A DNA stretch of 64,000 nt. Source: JBDHZU01 sp039812085. Lineage in GTDB: Bacteria > Actinomycetota > Actinomycetes > S36-B12 > UBA10799. The stretch is from assembly GCA_039812085.1 (NCBI GenBank), contig JBDHZU010000001.1:1-64000 (forward strand), given 5' to 3'. The notes below the pieces were generated by a model. It saw nothing but the letters and a program-made list of their open reading frames with translations, ran no database searches and was not told the DNA's origin. Made by a program: the position numbers and the translations under genes. Shown here one piece after another: positions 35,556 through 45,657 of the stretch (the stretch's first letter is position 1; each line of letters starts with the position of its first letter).

Positions 35556-36524
35556 TCACCGACCCGTCCGGGCAGCGGCCCGATTTTCGCGCTTGGCCTT
35601 CACCAGGCCACGTGCGTAGCCAAAGGTTGTCGCTGCGAGCCCCATCGGCAGCATCGCTGCCCTGGCCAGTCCAGATGGGTCACCGTGGAACGCCTCCTTG
35701 GTGTGCTTACCCATTCCTCCCAGCAAGGTCTTCACCACGTAGGTGCGTTCGGAACTCAATCCGTCGGCTGCGCCTACCTCAGTCGTCATCGCCGACTTGG
35801 AGATTCCTTCGTGGTAACACCTGCTCATGAAGTACTTCACGGTCTGACGATTGACCGGTACCAGGTGATGCACCACAGAAGTGGTGTCCCGCACGATCTG
35901 CGCCGACGGATCCGCCTGACGCAGTCGGATACCCATTTCCGTTTCTTCATTGCCAATAGGCACTTCCCCTACTCGACCGATTCGAGTCGAGAAACCGCCA
36001 ACCTCAGCTACTGCAGCGCGGCGAAGTCCCATGCTCGCGCCGATCGGATTACGAATTTGTTCACCGTTCCCCGGCAGTCCGCGGTAGTCGCAACCGACCA
36101 CCCAGCCGAACTCCTCAGGGAACCACTTGGGCGGATGGTCGCCTTCCCAATCTGGGCTGACTGCTCCACCAACACCAACGATGCTGTCATCGGATTCGAA
36201 TCGTTTCCGGTACGCATCGATCCAACCGGGACCAGGGAACGCATCGTCATCTAAGAAGCAGACGATGTCTCCCGTTGCCGTCTGGACTCCGGTGTTCCTC
36301 GCACCAGACAAACCCTGCTGTTGCGCATTGGCCACAATGATGAGTTCGGTACCTGAGAAGTGTTCTTGGGCACGTTGCAGGAGCTGGTCGTTGTGGTCGA
36401 TGACCGCGATGACCTCATCGCCTTGCTGAGCTTGCTGCAGTAGCTCGGCAACCCCGGCGGAGAACTCACCCCAACGCTTTTCGGTGTATGCGCAGACGAT
36501 GGTTGAGACGGTGAGAGAGGCCAT
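35556..36524 (-). CDS. family 2 glycosyltransferase
   Basis: 322 residues. LTVSTIVCAYTEKRWGEF opens the GT2 fold, VIDHNDQLLQRA, AQQQGLSGARNTGV and IVCFLDDDAFPGP (metal-binding DDD) follow, and VPIGNEETEMGIRL gives the catalytic EE. ATG 36524 is preferred since GGGAAGA precedes it and the canonical first strand begins five residues later; ATG 36560 is possible. Between the two ATP-grasp genes. Related to wbbL/rhamnosyl-type GT2 enzymes by general pattern; specificity unknown. Confidence 0.83.
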   Translation of the reverse strand: MASLTVSTIVCAYTEKRWGEFSAGVAELLQQAQQGDEVIAVIDHNDQLLQRAQEHFSGTELIIVANAQQQGLSGARNTGVQTATGDIVCFLDDDAFPGPGWIDAYRKRFESDDSIVGVGGAVSPDWEGDHPPKWFPEEFGWVVGCDYRGLPGNGEQIRNPIGASMGLRRAAVAEVGGFSTRIGRVGEVPIGNEETEMGIRLRQADPSAQIVRDTTSVVHHLVPVNRQTVKYFMSRCYHEGISKSAMTTEVGAADGLSSERTYVVKTLLGGMGKHTKEAFHGDPSGLARAAMLPMGLAATTFGYARGLVKAKRENRAAARTGR

Positions 36525-36572
36525 ACTCTGATTCTTCCCAGTTTGACTGTCGTCATGCATCGCAGCACGTGG

Positions 36573-37703
36573 CTATCGGATGAGACCAGGCACTTGTTGT
36601 GCCGTCGCGAGCTTGATTTTTGCGCGAGATGTCTTGGCCCAGGACGACCCCAAGGTGGGCAACCGTTCGTCCACGATGGCCCGCTGTTCGGCAACCGTCT
36701 TCGACAAGGCCGCGCGGTCGGCAGGTTTGGGGAACGGGAATCGCAGCATGGTCAGCAAGTCACCTTCTCGATAGCTCGCATCGACATCAGGCGCAGGACC
36801 AAGGCCCAACACATGCAGATATGCCTCGATGAGTGGGACGCCGACCTGCTGCAAAGCCGGCCATGAGCCAAAGATGCGGGGATTGAAATCAATCAGTTGA
36901 GGATCGCCACCATCACGGGCGTAGACCCAGTCGATGCTGAAGAACCCGGTGTACCCAATAGCGTGGATCCACTGTTTGGTGAACGTCACGACTGCTTCGT
37001 CAACGATGGGGCGCACACAGTACGCGGGGCCCTTTGGATCATCAGGAGCTGGCTCTGGCAGGTAGCAACCCACCGCGAGCACGCGTCCATCGGCGGCAAC
37101 TCCTCCGCAGTTCACGAAGTCACCGGCAAAGAATTCCTGCAGAAACACTCCGCCTGAACCAGGTGTGTCTAGACGAGTTACCGCATCAGCTAACTCGATC
37201 GGATCCTCCGCTATTGCCACTCCGACTCCACCAAATCCCACGCGAGCCTTCACCACGACGGGGTATTGCTCTGTCGTAGAGGTGTCGCTGGAGATGGCGG
37301 GAGTCGGCACACCACTGTCCAGCGCAACCTGGCCTTGCACGAATTTGTCGACCAGAAGTTCCACCGGCATCTGTGGTCCGAGCCGGCGGCCGGGATTGGT
37401 CAATTCATGGCGCACCTGTGACAACGGGAGCACTAAGTCGTCGTGTGCTTGCAGATCGATGCAGCTATCGAGCACCTCGATGAATGCCGATTCGTCCACC
37501 ACTGCCGGGTCCGATCCGGGCTGAGCCAAGACGAACTGTGGCTGACCCCACAGTGGGCGTTCCACCGCACGGGTGACTCGTTGAACAGCACCTTGCGGTT
37601 TGGGCATGAGGTGTACGACCTCGATTCCCCGAGTTCGCAACGCACCTGCCATGGCTGCAAAGGCTTCCCAGGAATGGGATTCGGCGAAAGCGATTCGGGT
37701 CAT
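36573..37703 (-). CDS. ATP-grasp domain protein
   Basis: 376 residues. An N-terminal alpha/beta part (RIAFAESHSWEAFAAMAGAL) precedes the ATP-grasp fold: PVVVKARVGFGGVGVAIAEDP is the lysine and glycine loop, FLQEFFAGDFVNCGGV follows, and FFSIDWVYARDGGDPQLIDFNPRIFGS holds the metal-binding D and N. The DFNPR ending is like carbamoyl-phosphate-synthase/D-Ala-D-Ala-type ligases. Sequence clearly differs from the ATP-grasp at 34176, so these are not recent duplicates. ATG 37703 has AGGA eight bases ahead; a GTG frame from 37766 would overlap the upstream gene. Substrates unknown. Confidence 0.75.
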   Translation of the reverse strand: MTRIAFAESHSWEAFAAMAGALRTRGIEVVHLMPKPQGAVQRVTRAVERPLWGQPQFVLAQPGSDPAVVDESAFIEVLDSCIDLQAHDDLVLPLSQVRHELTNPGRRLGPQMPVELLVDKFVQGQVALDSGVPTPAISSDTSTTEQYPVVVKARVGFGGVGVAIAEDPIELADAVTRLDTPGSGGVFLQEFFAGDFVNCGGVAADGRVLAVGCYLPEPAPDDPKGPAYCVRPIVDEAVVTFTKQWIHAIGYTGFFSIDWVYARDGGDPQLIDFNPRIFGSWPALQQVGVPLIEAYLHVLGLGPAPDVDASYREGDLLTMLRFPFPKPADRAALSKTVAEQRAIVDERLPTLGSSWAKTSRAKIKLATAQQVPGLIR

Positions 37704-37746
37704 GCGGTCATCCTGGCCGAAATCGCTATCGGATTGCGACCGGCGT

Positions 37747-39558
37747 TTAGGACGCCGCGGGCTCACTCACTCGTTGCAGCAGGATGCCGCTGTCGTTTTG
37801 ATAGACGACCTTCCATTTCTGGCTCTTGACTGCCATCTGGGCAACTTGCTCGCCAGCATCTGCCGGAATACCGAGATTCTCGACCGCAAAAGCAACCTGC
37901 GGCTTCGAGATGACGAGGAACGTTCCCTCCGGGTTATTTCCGGTATCGGCATCAAGTTTCTTGATGTTCTTAATCGGCCATTTGCTGACCACGTCTGGGC
38001 CACCCTTGTAGACCGTGACACCTTGATATGCCCCTGGTCCCCCCTGCGCAAAGTTGATCAAGGTTGCGCCTGGTTTCGCGTGATCGTAGAAAGCTTGGCG
38101 CAATGCCACATCCTGTGCCGAAACCCGTTCGAAGCTCTCGTTCCCCCAGCGACACAGCAAGAACACCGGCAACAGCGCAAGTAGCCCGACGAACGTCAGC
38201 AGCAGGCTCCTGCGCGATGGCATCCCTGCTTTGGGAAGCGCCAAGGTGGCAATCAACATGCACGCCCCCGGCAGCGACAACAACAAGACGCGCAGCAGAC
38301 CCTCACCGCCATAGCTCTGAGCAGCCACCATCCCAATCGGCGCACCGAGCAGAACCAGCAATACGACGCTGACTCGCTTGCCCTGCAACCACAGTCGAAT
38401 TGCCCCTACCCCAGCCAGACCCCAAATTCCGACGGTGAAAAGAACTCGCAATTGCACGATGAACAGGTGCGCCTGGCTCCCGGTGACTCGTTCAGATACC
38501 CCGGAGTCCACTGAACCCCCGACATTTCCCAATCCACCAAAGATTTCGTCGAGGTGCCCAGACCAGAATCCTTTGGCGGCGTAGCTGAGATAGCCAAGGA
38601 TGGCAACGAGGACCAGCACGATCAGGGGCCACGGCCGCAATCGACCCACCACCATCAGCCCACCCAGTCCAAAGATCAAGAACACGGGTGTCAGTTGATG
38701 AGTAGAAACCAGAGCGCAGGCCAACATCGCCAACATGACCAACGTGGCCGCCCGCCACCGCCGATCACGAGCAAACTCTTCTGGCTCCAGATCACGTTCA
38801 CCGGCCGCAACCAGCGAAGCCAAGGGACGTCGCCAGCCTGTTTCCGGCTGACTGATCCGATGCAGCCACCTACTCATCGGGCCGGGCTCTCGGCGACGGT
38901 AGTACGACACGATCATGGCCATGAACGCCAAATAAATGACGATTCCAACCGATTGCGGTGCGAAGTAATCCTGCCCCACCCAGTCGAGCAAAAGGAAGAT
39001 GAGCAGACCCAGCCACGGACGGCGCCAACCCGGCAGCGTCATTCGCCCGATTGCATACAGCGAGGGCAGATAACACAACAGCATGAAGATCGGGGCGAAC
39101 CGAAGGAATGACGATGCACTGCTCAGACCCATTGCCTCAGCAAGCACTCCCGCCCCGGAGAAGAAGGCGGGCCATGACATTCGGGCATCAAGCCAGGTAG
39201 TGGTGTGTCCGAGAGAAGTAATCGACTCGATGAAGCCCACGTGCAGCCACGCCACAGTGAAGCGGGCTTGCGACTCCACAATCGTGGCCGACCCGTGCAG
39301 CAGCACAACCAAGACAACAATGCCGATCACGAGGAACGTGGTGGGTTGACGCTTGTGGCCCAAAGCAAGGACAAAACTGGCTAGTGCCGCGATGACTCCG
39401 ACGTAATACAGCGGGTTCAGCGCATTGACCAAACCCCAGGAACCGATGTTGTTTTCATTGGTGAGAAACAGTCCGGTCAGGCCGATGACAGCACCCACAC
39501 CAAGCAACGCCCATAACTGGCGCGACGATGGGTACCGCAAGACCGCGATCACCCGCAC
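37747..39558 (-). CDS. polytopic membrane protein, putative glycosyltransferase or polymerase
   Basis: 603 residues with about ten to twelve membrane helices over the first 460 and an extracytoplasmic C-terminal domain of about 140 residues ([20 protein letters not shown] onward). The loop with [20 protein letters not shown] and the [14 protein letters not shown] loop are likely outer loops. No family could be named; the shape suits GT-C glycosyltransferases or Wzy-type polymerases. It is the first gene of the leftward run, divergent from the carboxylase alpha gene across 113 bases in which no clear promoter was recognised. Confidence 0.65.
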   Translation of the reverse strand: MRVIAVLRYPSSRQLWALLGVGAVIGLTGLFLTNENNIGSWGLVNALNPLYYVGVIAALASFVLALGHKRQPTTFLVIGIVVLVVLLHGSATIVESQARFTVAWLHVGFIESITSLGHTTTWLDARMSWPAFFSGAGVLAEAMGLSSASSFLRFAPIFMLLCYLPSLYAIGRMTLPGWRRPWLGLLIFLLLDWVGQDYFAPQSVGIVIYLAFMAMIVSYYRRREPGPMSRWLHRISQPETGWRRPLASLVAAGERDLEPEEFARDRRWRAATLVMLAMLACALVSTHQLTPVFLIFGLGGLMVVGRLRPWPLIVLVLVAILGYLSYAAKGFWSGHLDEIFGGLGNVGGSVDSGVSERVTGSQAHLFIVQLRVLFTVGIWGLAGVGAIRLWLQGKRVSVVLLVLLGAPIGMVAAQSYGGEGLLRVLLLSLPGACMLIATLALPKAGMPSRRSLLLTFVGLLALLPVFLLCRWGNESFERVSAQDVALRQAFYDHAKPGATLINFAQGGPGAYQGVTVYKGGPDVVSKWPIKNIKKLDADTGNNPEGTFLVISKPQVAFAVENLGIPADAGEQVAQMAVKSQKWKVVYQNDSGILLQRVSEPAAS

Positions 39559-39671
39559 AATCTGCCAGACGAATTGCCGCGAGGCCGTGCGTAAGCCCGG
39601 CCATTCCGGTGAGTACCCTTCATCAAGAGTTTGGCGAATTGGCGCCGACCAGCCGATGGGGAGTTCATTCA

Positions 39672-41429
39672 GTGCGCAAGGTTCTCATTGCCAATCGCGG
39701 CGAGATCGCTGTCCGAGTCGCTCGTGCCTGTAAAGACGCCGGATTAGCCAGCGTGGCGGTCTACGCAGATTCTGATCGCGATGCCATGCATGTCAAGGCC
39801 GCCGACGAGGCTTTCTCGCTCGACGGTGCGACCGCAGCCGAGACCTACCTCGTCATCGACAAGCTGATTGACGCTGCCGAACGCAGCGGAGCCGATGCCG
39901 TACACCCCGGATACGGATTCCTCTCGGAGAACGCAGACTTTGCTCAGGCCGTGATTGATGCCGGTCTGACGTGGATCGGGCCTCCCCCGCAGGCCATCCG
40001 CGACCTCGGCGACAAGGTCTCTGCCCGTCATATCGCCGCCCGCGCAGGCGCCCCGCAGGTTGAAGGAACTCCCGATCCGGTCGAGACCTCCGACGAGGTC
40101 GTCCAGTTCGCCCAGCAGCATGGTCTGCCGATCGCCATCAAGGCGGCCTTTGGCGGTGGCGGCCGCGGACTGAAGATCGCCCGCACCATCGAAGAAATCC
40201 CGGAGCTGTACGACTCAGCCGTCCGCGAGGCCGTCGCTGCGTTCGGACGCGGGGAATGCTTCGTCGAGCGTTACCTGGACAACCCCCGTCACGTGGAAAC
40301 TCAGATCCTGGCTGACCAGCACGGAAACGTTGTGGTGGTGTCCACCCGAGACTGCTCGCTGCAACGTCGTCATCAGAAGCTGGTGGAAGAAGCTCCTGCT
40401 CCCTACCTGTCGGATGCACAGATCGATGAGCTGTACAACGCATCCAAGGCCATCATCAAAGAAGCGGGCTACTACGGCGCAGGCACCTGTGAATTCCTCG
40501 TGGGCGAGGACGGCACGATCTCCTTCCTTGAGGTCAATACCCGCCTGCAGGTGGAACACCCCGTCAGTGAAGAAGTCACCGGTATCGACTTGGTGCGCGA
40601 ACAGTTCCGTATCGCGGACGGCGAGGAATTGGGCTTCGACGATCCTGAACTGCGTGGTCACTCCATCGAGTTCCGAATCAACGGAGAAGATCCCGGGCGC
40701 AACTTCCTGCCTGCTCCAGGCGCTTTGACAGTGTGGGAACTTCCTGCCGGTCCAGGTGTGCGTGTGGACACCGGATTCCAAGCAGGCGACGAGATCGGTG
40801 GAAACTTCGATTCGCTGCTCGCCAAGTTGATTGTCACCGGCGCGACTCGTGAACAAGCCATCGAACGTTCCCGCCGCGCCCTGTCCGAGTTCCAGGTTGA
40901 TGGGATCGCTACCGCGCTGACTTTCCATCGCGTAGTGGTCGATGATCCGGCCTTCGCACCAGCCGATGACGCACCGTTCACCGTTCACACTCGCTGGATC
41001 GAGACCGAGTTCGACAACCAGATCCCGCCGTACTCCGGCGAGCCGAGTGAAGCCGCCGAGGTCGAGCCACGCCAGAACGTGGTGGTCGAGGTCGGCGGTA
41101 AGCGTCTAGACGTGAGCTTGCCCGGAGGTTTCTCTGTCGGCGGCAGTTCCGCAGCAAAGAAGGCCGGACCGAAGCGTCGTGCGGGCAAGAAGGGCGGTGC
41201 CGGTGGCGCTTCCGGTGATTCGGTCACCGCTCCGATGCAGGGAACCATCGTCAAGATCGCGGTGGAAGAAGGCCAGCAGGTAGAAGCTGGTGATCTGGTC
41301 ATCGTGCTGGAGGCAATGAAGATGGAACAGCCCATCAATGCCCACAAAGCCGGTACCGTCACCGGACTCAATGCTGAGCAAGGTTCCACCGTTCCCACCG
41401 GAACCGTTATCTGCGAGTTAAAGGACTAA
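39672..41429 (+). CDS. accA: acyl-CoA carboxylase alpha subunit (biotin carboxylase + BCCP)
   Basis: 585 residues. [20 protein letters not shown] begins the biotin carboxylase domain; [26 protein letters not shown] (ATP loop), [33 protein letters not shown] and [20 protein letters not shown] follow. A Gly/Ala/Lys-rich linker leads to the biotinyl domain with EAMKMEQP, biotin lysine K550. With the PccB/AccE subunits at 26619-28453 it would carboxylate acetyl- and propionyl-CoA. GTG 39672 is preceded by GGGGAG. BirA at 25685 would biotinylate it. Confidence 0.94.
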   Translation: MRKVLIANRGEIAVRVARACKDAGLASVAVYADSDRDAMHVKAADEAFSLDGATAAETYLVIDKLIDAAERSGADAVHPGYGFLSENADFAQAVIDAGLTWIGPPPQAIRDLGDKVSARHIAARAGAPQVEGTPDPVETSDEVVQFAQQHGLPIAIKAAFGGGGRGLKIARTIEEIPELYDSAVREAVAAFGRGECFVERYLDNPRHVETQILADQHGNVVVVSTRDCSLQRRHQKLVEEAPAPYLSDAQIDELYNASKAIIKEAGYYGAGTCEFLVGEDGTISFLEVNTRLQVEHPVSEEVTGIDLVREQFRIADGEELGFDDPELRGHSIEFRINGEDPGRNFLPAPGALTVWELPAGPGVRVDTGFQAGDEIGGNFDSLLAKLIVTGATREQAIERSRRALSEFQVDGIATALTFHRVVVDDPAFAPADDAPFTVHTRWIETEFDNQIPPYSGEPSEAAEVEPRQNVVVEVGGKRLDVSLPGGFSVGGSSAAKKAGPKRRAGKKGGAGGASGDSVTAPMQGTIVKIAVEEGQQVEAGDLVIVLEAMKMEQPINAHKAGTVTGLNAEQGSTVPTGTVICELKD

Positions 41430-41431
41430 CG

Positions 41432-42136
41432 TTGCGGTTTGCCCGGATCGTCTACGCAGCATTCGCGAGTGCGCTTGCACTCACGTTTGCTGTCACTGGA
41501 CTGACCCCAGCAACTGCCGCTAGCGACAAGCCAGCATCGACCCCGACGGCTACTCCCACACCGACGATCAGCCGTCCACCAACGCCGGAACTGCAGGCAG
41601 CCATCACCGCCCTGCAAGAAAATCCACCGCTATTCGTCCAACACAACGCTCCGTTGGCTATCAACGAAGCCGACCAAGCAAAGGTGATTGCGGCTGCACA
41701 AGCTGCCCGAACACCGTTCTACATCGCGATCATGACTCGTCGTAATGACGGAGTGACGACTGCGTCGGCGCGTGCTCTGGGCCAAGGTGTCGGACACGGC
41801 GGAACCTACTTATCCATCGCCGGAACCTCTTACACCGCGGACTCGACAGTCACGGAAGCTAAACCCCTATTGGCGCAGGCGTTCCGAGAACAACGTGCCG
41901 ATGGGACAGCCGCCGTCATCCTGCGATTCATCGAACTGGTGCAAGCCAAGGTTCACGGAACCACTGCTGCACCCATCACCGACTTTCCCTGGCTGAAGGC
42001 GGGAATCGTCGCTGGAGTCGCCGCCATCCTGGGCGGGTTGTTCCTACTGGGGGACCGGCGTCGTAAGCAACGTCAGGCCGCAGCTGAAGCTGCTGCGGCG
42101 GTTAACGCTGACACAACATCAGTCGACAACGTGTAG
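41432..42136 (+). CDS. exported single-pass membrane protein of unknown function
   Basis: 234 residues. Signal peptide (YAAFASALALTFAVTG, cleavage after ATAA), a Thr/Pro-rich spacer, an outside domain (ALQENPPLFVQHNAPLAINE then PFYIAIMTRRNDGVTT), one membrane helix near residue 195 (AGIVAGVAAILGGLFLLG) and an Arg/Ala-rich cytoplasmic tail. The outside domain vaguely recalls TPM-fold or Rv1476-like proteins, but I cannot confirm that. TTG start with AAGGA six bases ahead, two bases after the carboxylase stop, so co-transcribed with it. Confidence 0.6.
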   Translation: MRFARIVYAAFASALALTFAVTGLTPATAASDKPASTPTATPTPTISRPPTPELQAAITALQENPPLFVQHNAPLAINEADQAKVIAAAQAARTPFYIAIMTRRNDGVTTASARALGQGVGHGGTYLSIAGTSYTADSTVTEAKPLLAQAFREQRADGTAAVILRFIELVQAKVHGTTAAPITDFPWLKAGIVAGVAAILGGLFLLGDRRRKQRQAAAEAAAAVNADTTSVDNV

Positions 42137-43513
42137 TCGGCGAGCAGCCTCGGAGATTGACCCGGACATTGACGGATACACCGTCGATACCGCCGCAAGC
42201 TGATCACTCGTCAGATGCGCATCCACCGCAATCGATAGTGAGTGGATCAAATCGCTGGCACGAGGCGCCACGATCACACCACCGGCAACATGACCGTCCG
42301 CAGTGGTCATCACTTTCACGAACCCATCGTTGTAGCCCTGCATCTTGGACCGCGGATTCGTACCGAGGGACTGGTACTGGGTCCGGCCATCAAATTCGCC
42401 AGACTCGATAGCCGACGAGCTCACTCCGACCGAAGCAATCTCTGGATCGGTGAACACAGTGCTGGCCACGGTCTTCAAATCCAACGGCACGACCACATCC
42501 CCAAACGCGTGACGCATCGCAATGCGTCCCTGGGCAGCAGCAACGGACGCCAACGGCAAGACTCCCGTCACATCTCCAGCGGCGTACACACCCATGACCG
42601 ACGTTCGAGATACCCGGTCGACCTCGATATATCCACGCTCGGAGACACCCACCCCGATCGATTCCAAGCCGAGATCTTCGCTATTCGGCACTGAGCCGAC
42701 CGCGAGCAAACAGTGACTTCCCTGCACTTCGCGTCCATCGGTCAACGTAACCAACACGCCTTGCCCGTCATCCGTTCGCTGTACGGCTTGGGCTCGACTA
42801 CGACTCAGCACTGTCATGCCGCGTCGTAAGAAGGCCGCTTCCACGACATCTGCCGCGTCGGCATCCTCGGTCGGCAAGACCCGATCACGCGAGGACACCA
42901 ACGTCACCCGAGCACCCAGGCTGTTGAACGCTCCCGCGAACTCCGCCCCCGTCACACCTGAACCCACCACGATGAGGTGTTCAGGTAACTCCTGCAGATT
43001 CCAGATCTGAGTCCAGTCAAGAATTCGTTCACCGTCGACCTGGGCATCAGGCAAGACTCGGGGACGCGCCCCAGTGGCGATGAGAACAACATCGGCATCG
43101 ACGTGTTGCCCGAGCCCATTCGATGACTCGATCTCCACCTGCCGTGAACCTGTTAGTCGAGCGGTTCCATCAATGATCTGCACCCCATCGGCGATCAACC
43201 GTCGGCGAATGTCCGCCGACTGAGCAGCCCCCAAATCGACCACACGTTGATTCACAGCCGCGAGCTCAACCCCCGCCCGAGCGGGGTCCATTGGCGCCCC
43301 ATCAACCCGCACACCAAGCTGCGCACTGTTGGCGGCCAAGGTCGCACTACGCGCGGTCGCAATCAACGCCTTGCTGGGAACGCAGTCAGTAAGAACAGCC
43401 GCACCGCCGATACCGGAACGTTCCACCAGGGTGACGTCGCCACCGAGTGAGGCCGCAACCAGCGCCGCTTCGTAGCCGCCAGGTCCACCACCGATGATGA
43501 CTGCTTGGGTCAT
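42119..43513 (-). CDS. FAD-dependent NAD(P)H dehydrogenase, LpdA-like flavoprotein disulfide reductase family
   Basis: 464 residues. AVIIGGGPGGYEAALVAASLG binds FAD, VVGSGVTGAEFAGAFNSLG binds NAD(P)H, GVYAAGDVTGVLPLASVAAAQGRIA is the second FAD motif. The redox-cysteine region reads GIGGAAVLTDCVPSKALI: only one of the two cysteines of the lipoamide dehydrogenase CxxxxC is present, and the C-terminal His-Glu pair is replaced by YPSMSGS. It therefore resembles mycobacterial LpdA (Rv3303c), a quinone reductase, rather than true E3. ATG 43513 has AGGATGGG upstream. Its end overlaps the convergent membrane-protein gene by 18 bases. Confidence 0.87.
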   Translation of the reverse strand: MTQAVIIGGGPGGYEAALVAASLGGDVTLVERSGIGGAAVLTDCVPSKALIATARSATLAANSAQLGVRVDGAPMDPARAGVELAAVNQRVVDLGAAQSADIRRRLIADGVQIIDGTARLTGSRQVEIESSNGLGQHVDADVVLIATGARPRVLPDAQVDGERILDWTQIWNLQELPEHLIVVGSGVTGAEFAGAFNSLGARVTLVSSRDRVLPTEDADAADVVEAAFLRRGMTVLSRSRAQAVQRTDDGQGVLVTLTDGREVQGSHCLLAVGSVPNSEDLGLESIGVGVSERGYIEVDRVSRTSVMGVYAAGDVTGVLPLASVAAAQGRIAMRHAFGDVVVPLDLKTVASTVFTDPEIASVGVSSSAIESGEFDGRTQYQSLGTNPRSKMQGYNDGFVKVMTTADGHVAGGVIVAPRASDLIHSLSIAVDAHLTSDQLAAVSTVYPSMSGSISEAARRLHVVD

Positions 43514-43544
43514 GGCACCCATCCTGGCAGTTACCCTGTGCGCC

Positions 43545-44009
43545 ATGGCTCTCTATGCCGCCTATGGTCCCAATCTGGACCCAGAGTTCATGGCAACTCG
43601 TGCCCGGTTCTCTCCAGCACGGGGAACTGGTTGGCTGCGAGGCTGGCGATTGACTTTCGCGGGCGAAGATAAAGGGTGGGACGGTTCGCTGGCGACAGTG
43701 GTCGAAGACCCGGCGGGATCGGTCTTCGTCATGCTCTACGACGTTCCTGCCTGGGACGAGCAGGCGCTCGATCAGTGGGAGGGCACCGAACTCGGGGTAT
43801 TCGTGAAGTTGCGCGTTCGAGTCGAGATCGCAGACTCACCCACCCCCGATGAGGACACGGCATGGGTCTACGTGGTCAACGGTTACGAAGGCGGACTGCC
43901 ATCGGCCCACTACGTCGGAGTAATCGCCAATGCGGCAGAGGCCGCGGGCGCCCCGGCTGACTACGTCACCGAGTTACGTGCTCGCCCCTGCCGATCGTTG
44001 GACGATTAG
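43545..44009 (+). CDS. gamma-glutamylcyclotransferase-like (GGCT fold) protein
   Basis: 154 residues. MALYAAYGPNLDPEFMATR corresponds to the YGSNL substrate loop, RLTFAGED follows, and FVMLYDVPAWDEQALDQWEG holds the catalytic glutamate. GGCT-fold proteins cyclise gamma-glutamyl amides to 5-oxoproline or remove such groups from small molecules. ATG 43545 is chosen because the fold starts there and an upstream frame overlaps the divergent LpdA-like gene. Its stop overlaps the stop of the convergent mutase gene. Confidence 0.75.
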   Translation: MALYAAYGPNLDPEFMATRARFSPARGTGWLRGWRLTFAGEDKGWDGSLATVVEDPAGSVFVMLYDVPAWDEQALDQWEGTELGVFVKLRVRVEIADSPTPDEDTAWVYVVNGYEGGLPSAHYVGVIANAAEAAGAPADYVTELRARPCRSLDD

Positions 44010-45586
44010 AAAACGTCCGGTGGGTCGTACTGGCCCCATACCTCGCGCAACGCGTCGGAGACTTCTCCGCCGGTGGCACGAGCAGCGAGCGCCTCTTTCA
44101 TTGGGTAAAGGCAGTTGTCGCTGCCTTCTGCCGCACGTCGAAGCGCATCGAGACCTCGTTGCACCGCAGTGTTGTCCCGATCAGCACGCAGCTTGGCCAA
44201 GCGTTCGCACTGTTCAGCTTCGATCGCTGGGTTAACGCGTAGCGGTTCGTACTTTTCTTCGTCTTCGATGGTGAATCGGTTCACACCAACGACGGTTCGT
44301 TCACCGGCATCGATCTCATTAGCGATCGCATAGGCCGAACGTTCGATTTCGCTCTTCTGGAAGCCCTTCTCGATCGCGGTGACGGCACCTCCCAGATCCT
44401 CAACCTGCTGCATGAGGTCCAGTGCCGCCTGCTCCAGTTCATCAGTCAACGACTCCACCACGTACGAACCGGCAAACGGGTCGACCGTCTTGGTGACATC
44501 GGTTTCGTAGGCCAGAACCTGCTGCGTGCGCAGCGCCAGGCGGGCAGCCTTTTGGGTAGGCAAAGCAATCGCTTCGTCGAACGAGTTCGTGTGCAGCGAC
44601 TGGGTTCCCCCCATGACAGCGGCCAAACCTTGAACGGCCACGCGGATGAGGTTGACCTCTGGCTGTTGCGCCGTGAGCTGCACTCCTGCGGTCTGAGTGT
44701 GGAAGCGCAACATCATGGACTTGGGGTTCTTGGCGCCGAACTGTTCCTTCATGATGCGAGCCCAAATTCGTCGGGCAGCGCGGAACTTCGCAACCTCTTC
44801 CAAGAAGCTCGTACGAGAAACGAAGAAGAACGCCAAGCGTGGTGCGAACTCATCGACATCCTGGCCAGAAGCAATGGCGGCCTGTACGTAGGCGATGCCA
44901 TCTGCCAGCGTGAAGGCGATCTCCTGCGCGGGGGTCGCCCCAGCTTCGGCCATGTGATAGCCAGAGATGGAAATCGTGTTCCAGCGGGGAATCTCAGCCC
45001 GGCAGTAACTAAAGATGTCGGTGATCAAACGCAGCGAAGCCGCTGGCGGATAGATGTAAGTGCCACGCGCGATGTACTCCTTGAGCACATCGTTCTGAAT
45101 CGTGCCGGTCAAAGCCGAACCGGGAACTCCGTTCGCTTCGGCCGTCAGTTGGTACTGCAGAAGCAGCGTTGAAGCCGGGGCGTTAATCGTCATAGACGTG
45201 GAGACTTTGTCCAATTCAATGCCGTTGAACAGCACTGCCATGTCGTCAATCGAGTCGATGGCAACGCCAACCTTGCCCACTTCGCCATGCGCGAGTTGAT
45301 GGTCAGAGTCGTACCCCATCTGCGTGGGCAGGTCGAAGGCGACGGACAAACCCGTGGTGCCTGCTGCGATCAGTTCCTGGTAGCGAGCGTTGGACTCCTT
45401 GGCAGTACCGAATCCGGCGTACTGGCGCATCGTCCAGGGTCGGCCTGTGTACATCGAGGGATACACGCCACGGGTGAAGGGATACTCACCCGGATCACCA
45501 AGTTGAGCCTGCGCATCCCAGCCATCGAGGGCATCGGGGCCATAAACGGACTCAAACGGCAACCCGGATTCTGTCTTCGATCCCAT
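44006..45586 (-). CDS. methylmalonyl-CoA mutase catalytic (large) subunit without B12 domain
   Basis: 526 residues, the TIM-barrel part of the acyl-CoA mutase family. PFTRGVYPSMYTGRPWTMRQYAGFGTAKESNARY binds CoA; Y56 and R174 occupy the positions of Tyr89 and Arg207 that fix methylmalonyl-CoA in the Propionibacterium enzyme, and H211 in SISGYHMAEAG matches the cobalamin-side His244. The protein ends before the DxHxxG cobalamin domain, so a separate small subunit is needed; none is in the window. It would convert methylmalonyl-CoA to succinyl-CoA. ATG 45586 fits the family N-terminus (TESGLPFESVYGP); an ATG at 45637 extends it. Confidence 0.87.
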   Translation of the reverse strand: MGSKTESGLPFESVYGPDALDGWDAQAQLGDPGEYPFTRGVYPSMYTGRPWTMRQYAGFGTAKESNARYQELIAAGTTGLSVAFDLPTQMGYDSDHQLAHGEVGKVGVAIDSIDDMAVLFNGIELDKVSTSMTINAPASTLLLQYQLTAEANGVPGSALTGTIQNDVLKEYIARGTYIYPPAASLRLITDIFSYCRAEIPRWNTISISGYHMAEAGATPAQEIAFTLADGIAYVQAAIASGQDVDEFAPRLAFFFVSRTSFLEEVAKFRAARRIWARIMKEQFGAKNPKSMMLRFHTQTAGVQLTAQQPEVNLIRVAVQGLAAVMGGTQSLHTNSFDEAIALPTQKAARLALRTQQVLAYETDVTKTVDPFAGSYVVESLTDELEQAALDLMQQVEDLGGAVTAIEKGFQKSEIERSAYAIANEIDAGERTVVGVNRFTIEDEEKYEPLRVNPAIEAEQCERLAKLRADRDNTAVQRGLDALRRAAEGSDNCLYPMKEALAARATGGEVSDALREVWGQYDPPDVF

Positions 45587-45657
45587 GGGTTCGAGGGTAT
45601 CTGCGCAGGTTTTGCATCTGAGGCCCGAGGTCGGCATTCACGGTTTATCCTCGTGGG

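Noticed and set aside
40215..40988. 257-codon frame antisense to the carboxylase alpha subunit
   Set aside because: The plus strand encodes invariant biotin carboxylase motifs throughout; the antisense product has no family features.
44006..44100. Mutase gene as a frameshift-truncated full-length methylmalonyl-CoA mutase
   Set aside because: No cobalamin-domain sequence follows in any frame; the convergent GGCT-like gene begins immediately, and separate-subunit mutases of this length are known.
45587..45657. Possible T-loop-like GGTTCGA near 45590 and again near 56040 as tRNA remnants
   Set aside because: No acceptor stem, anticodon arm or matching halves around either site.
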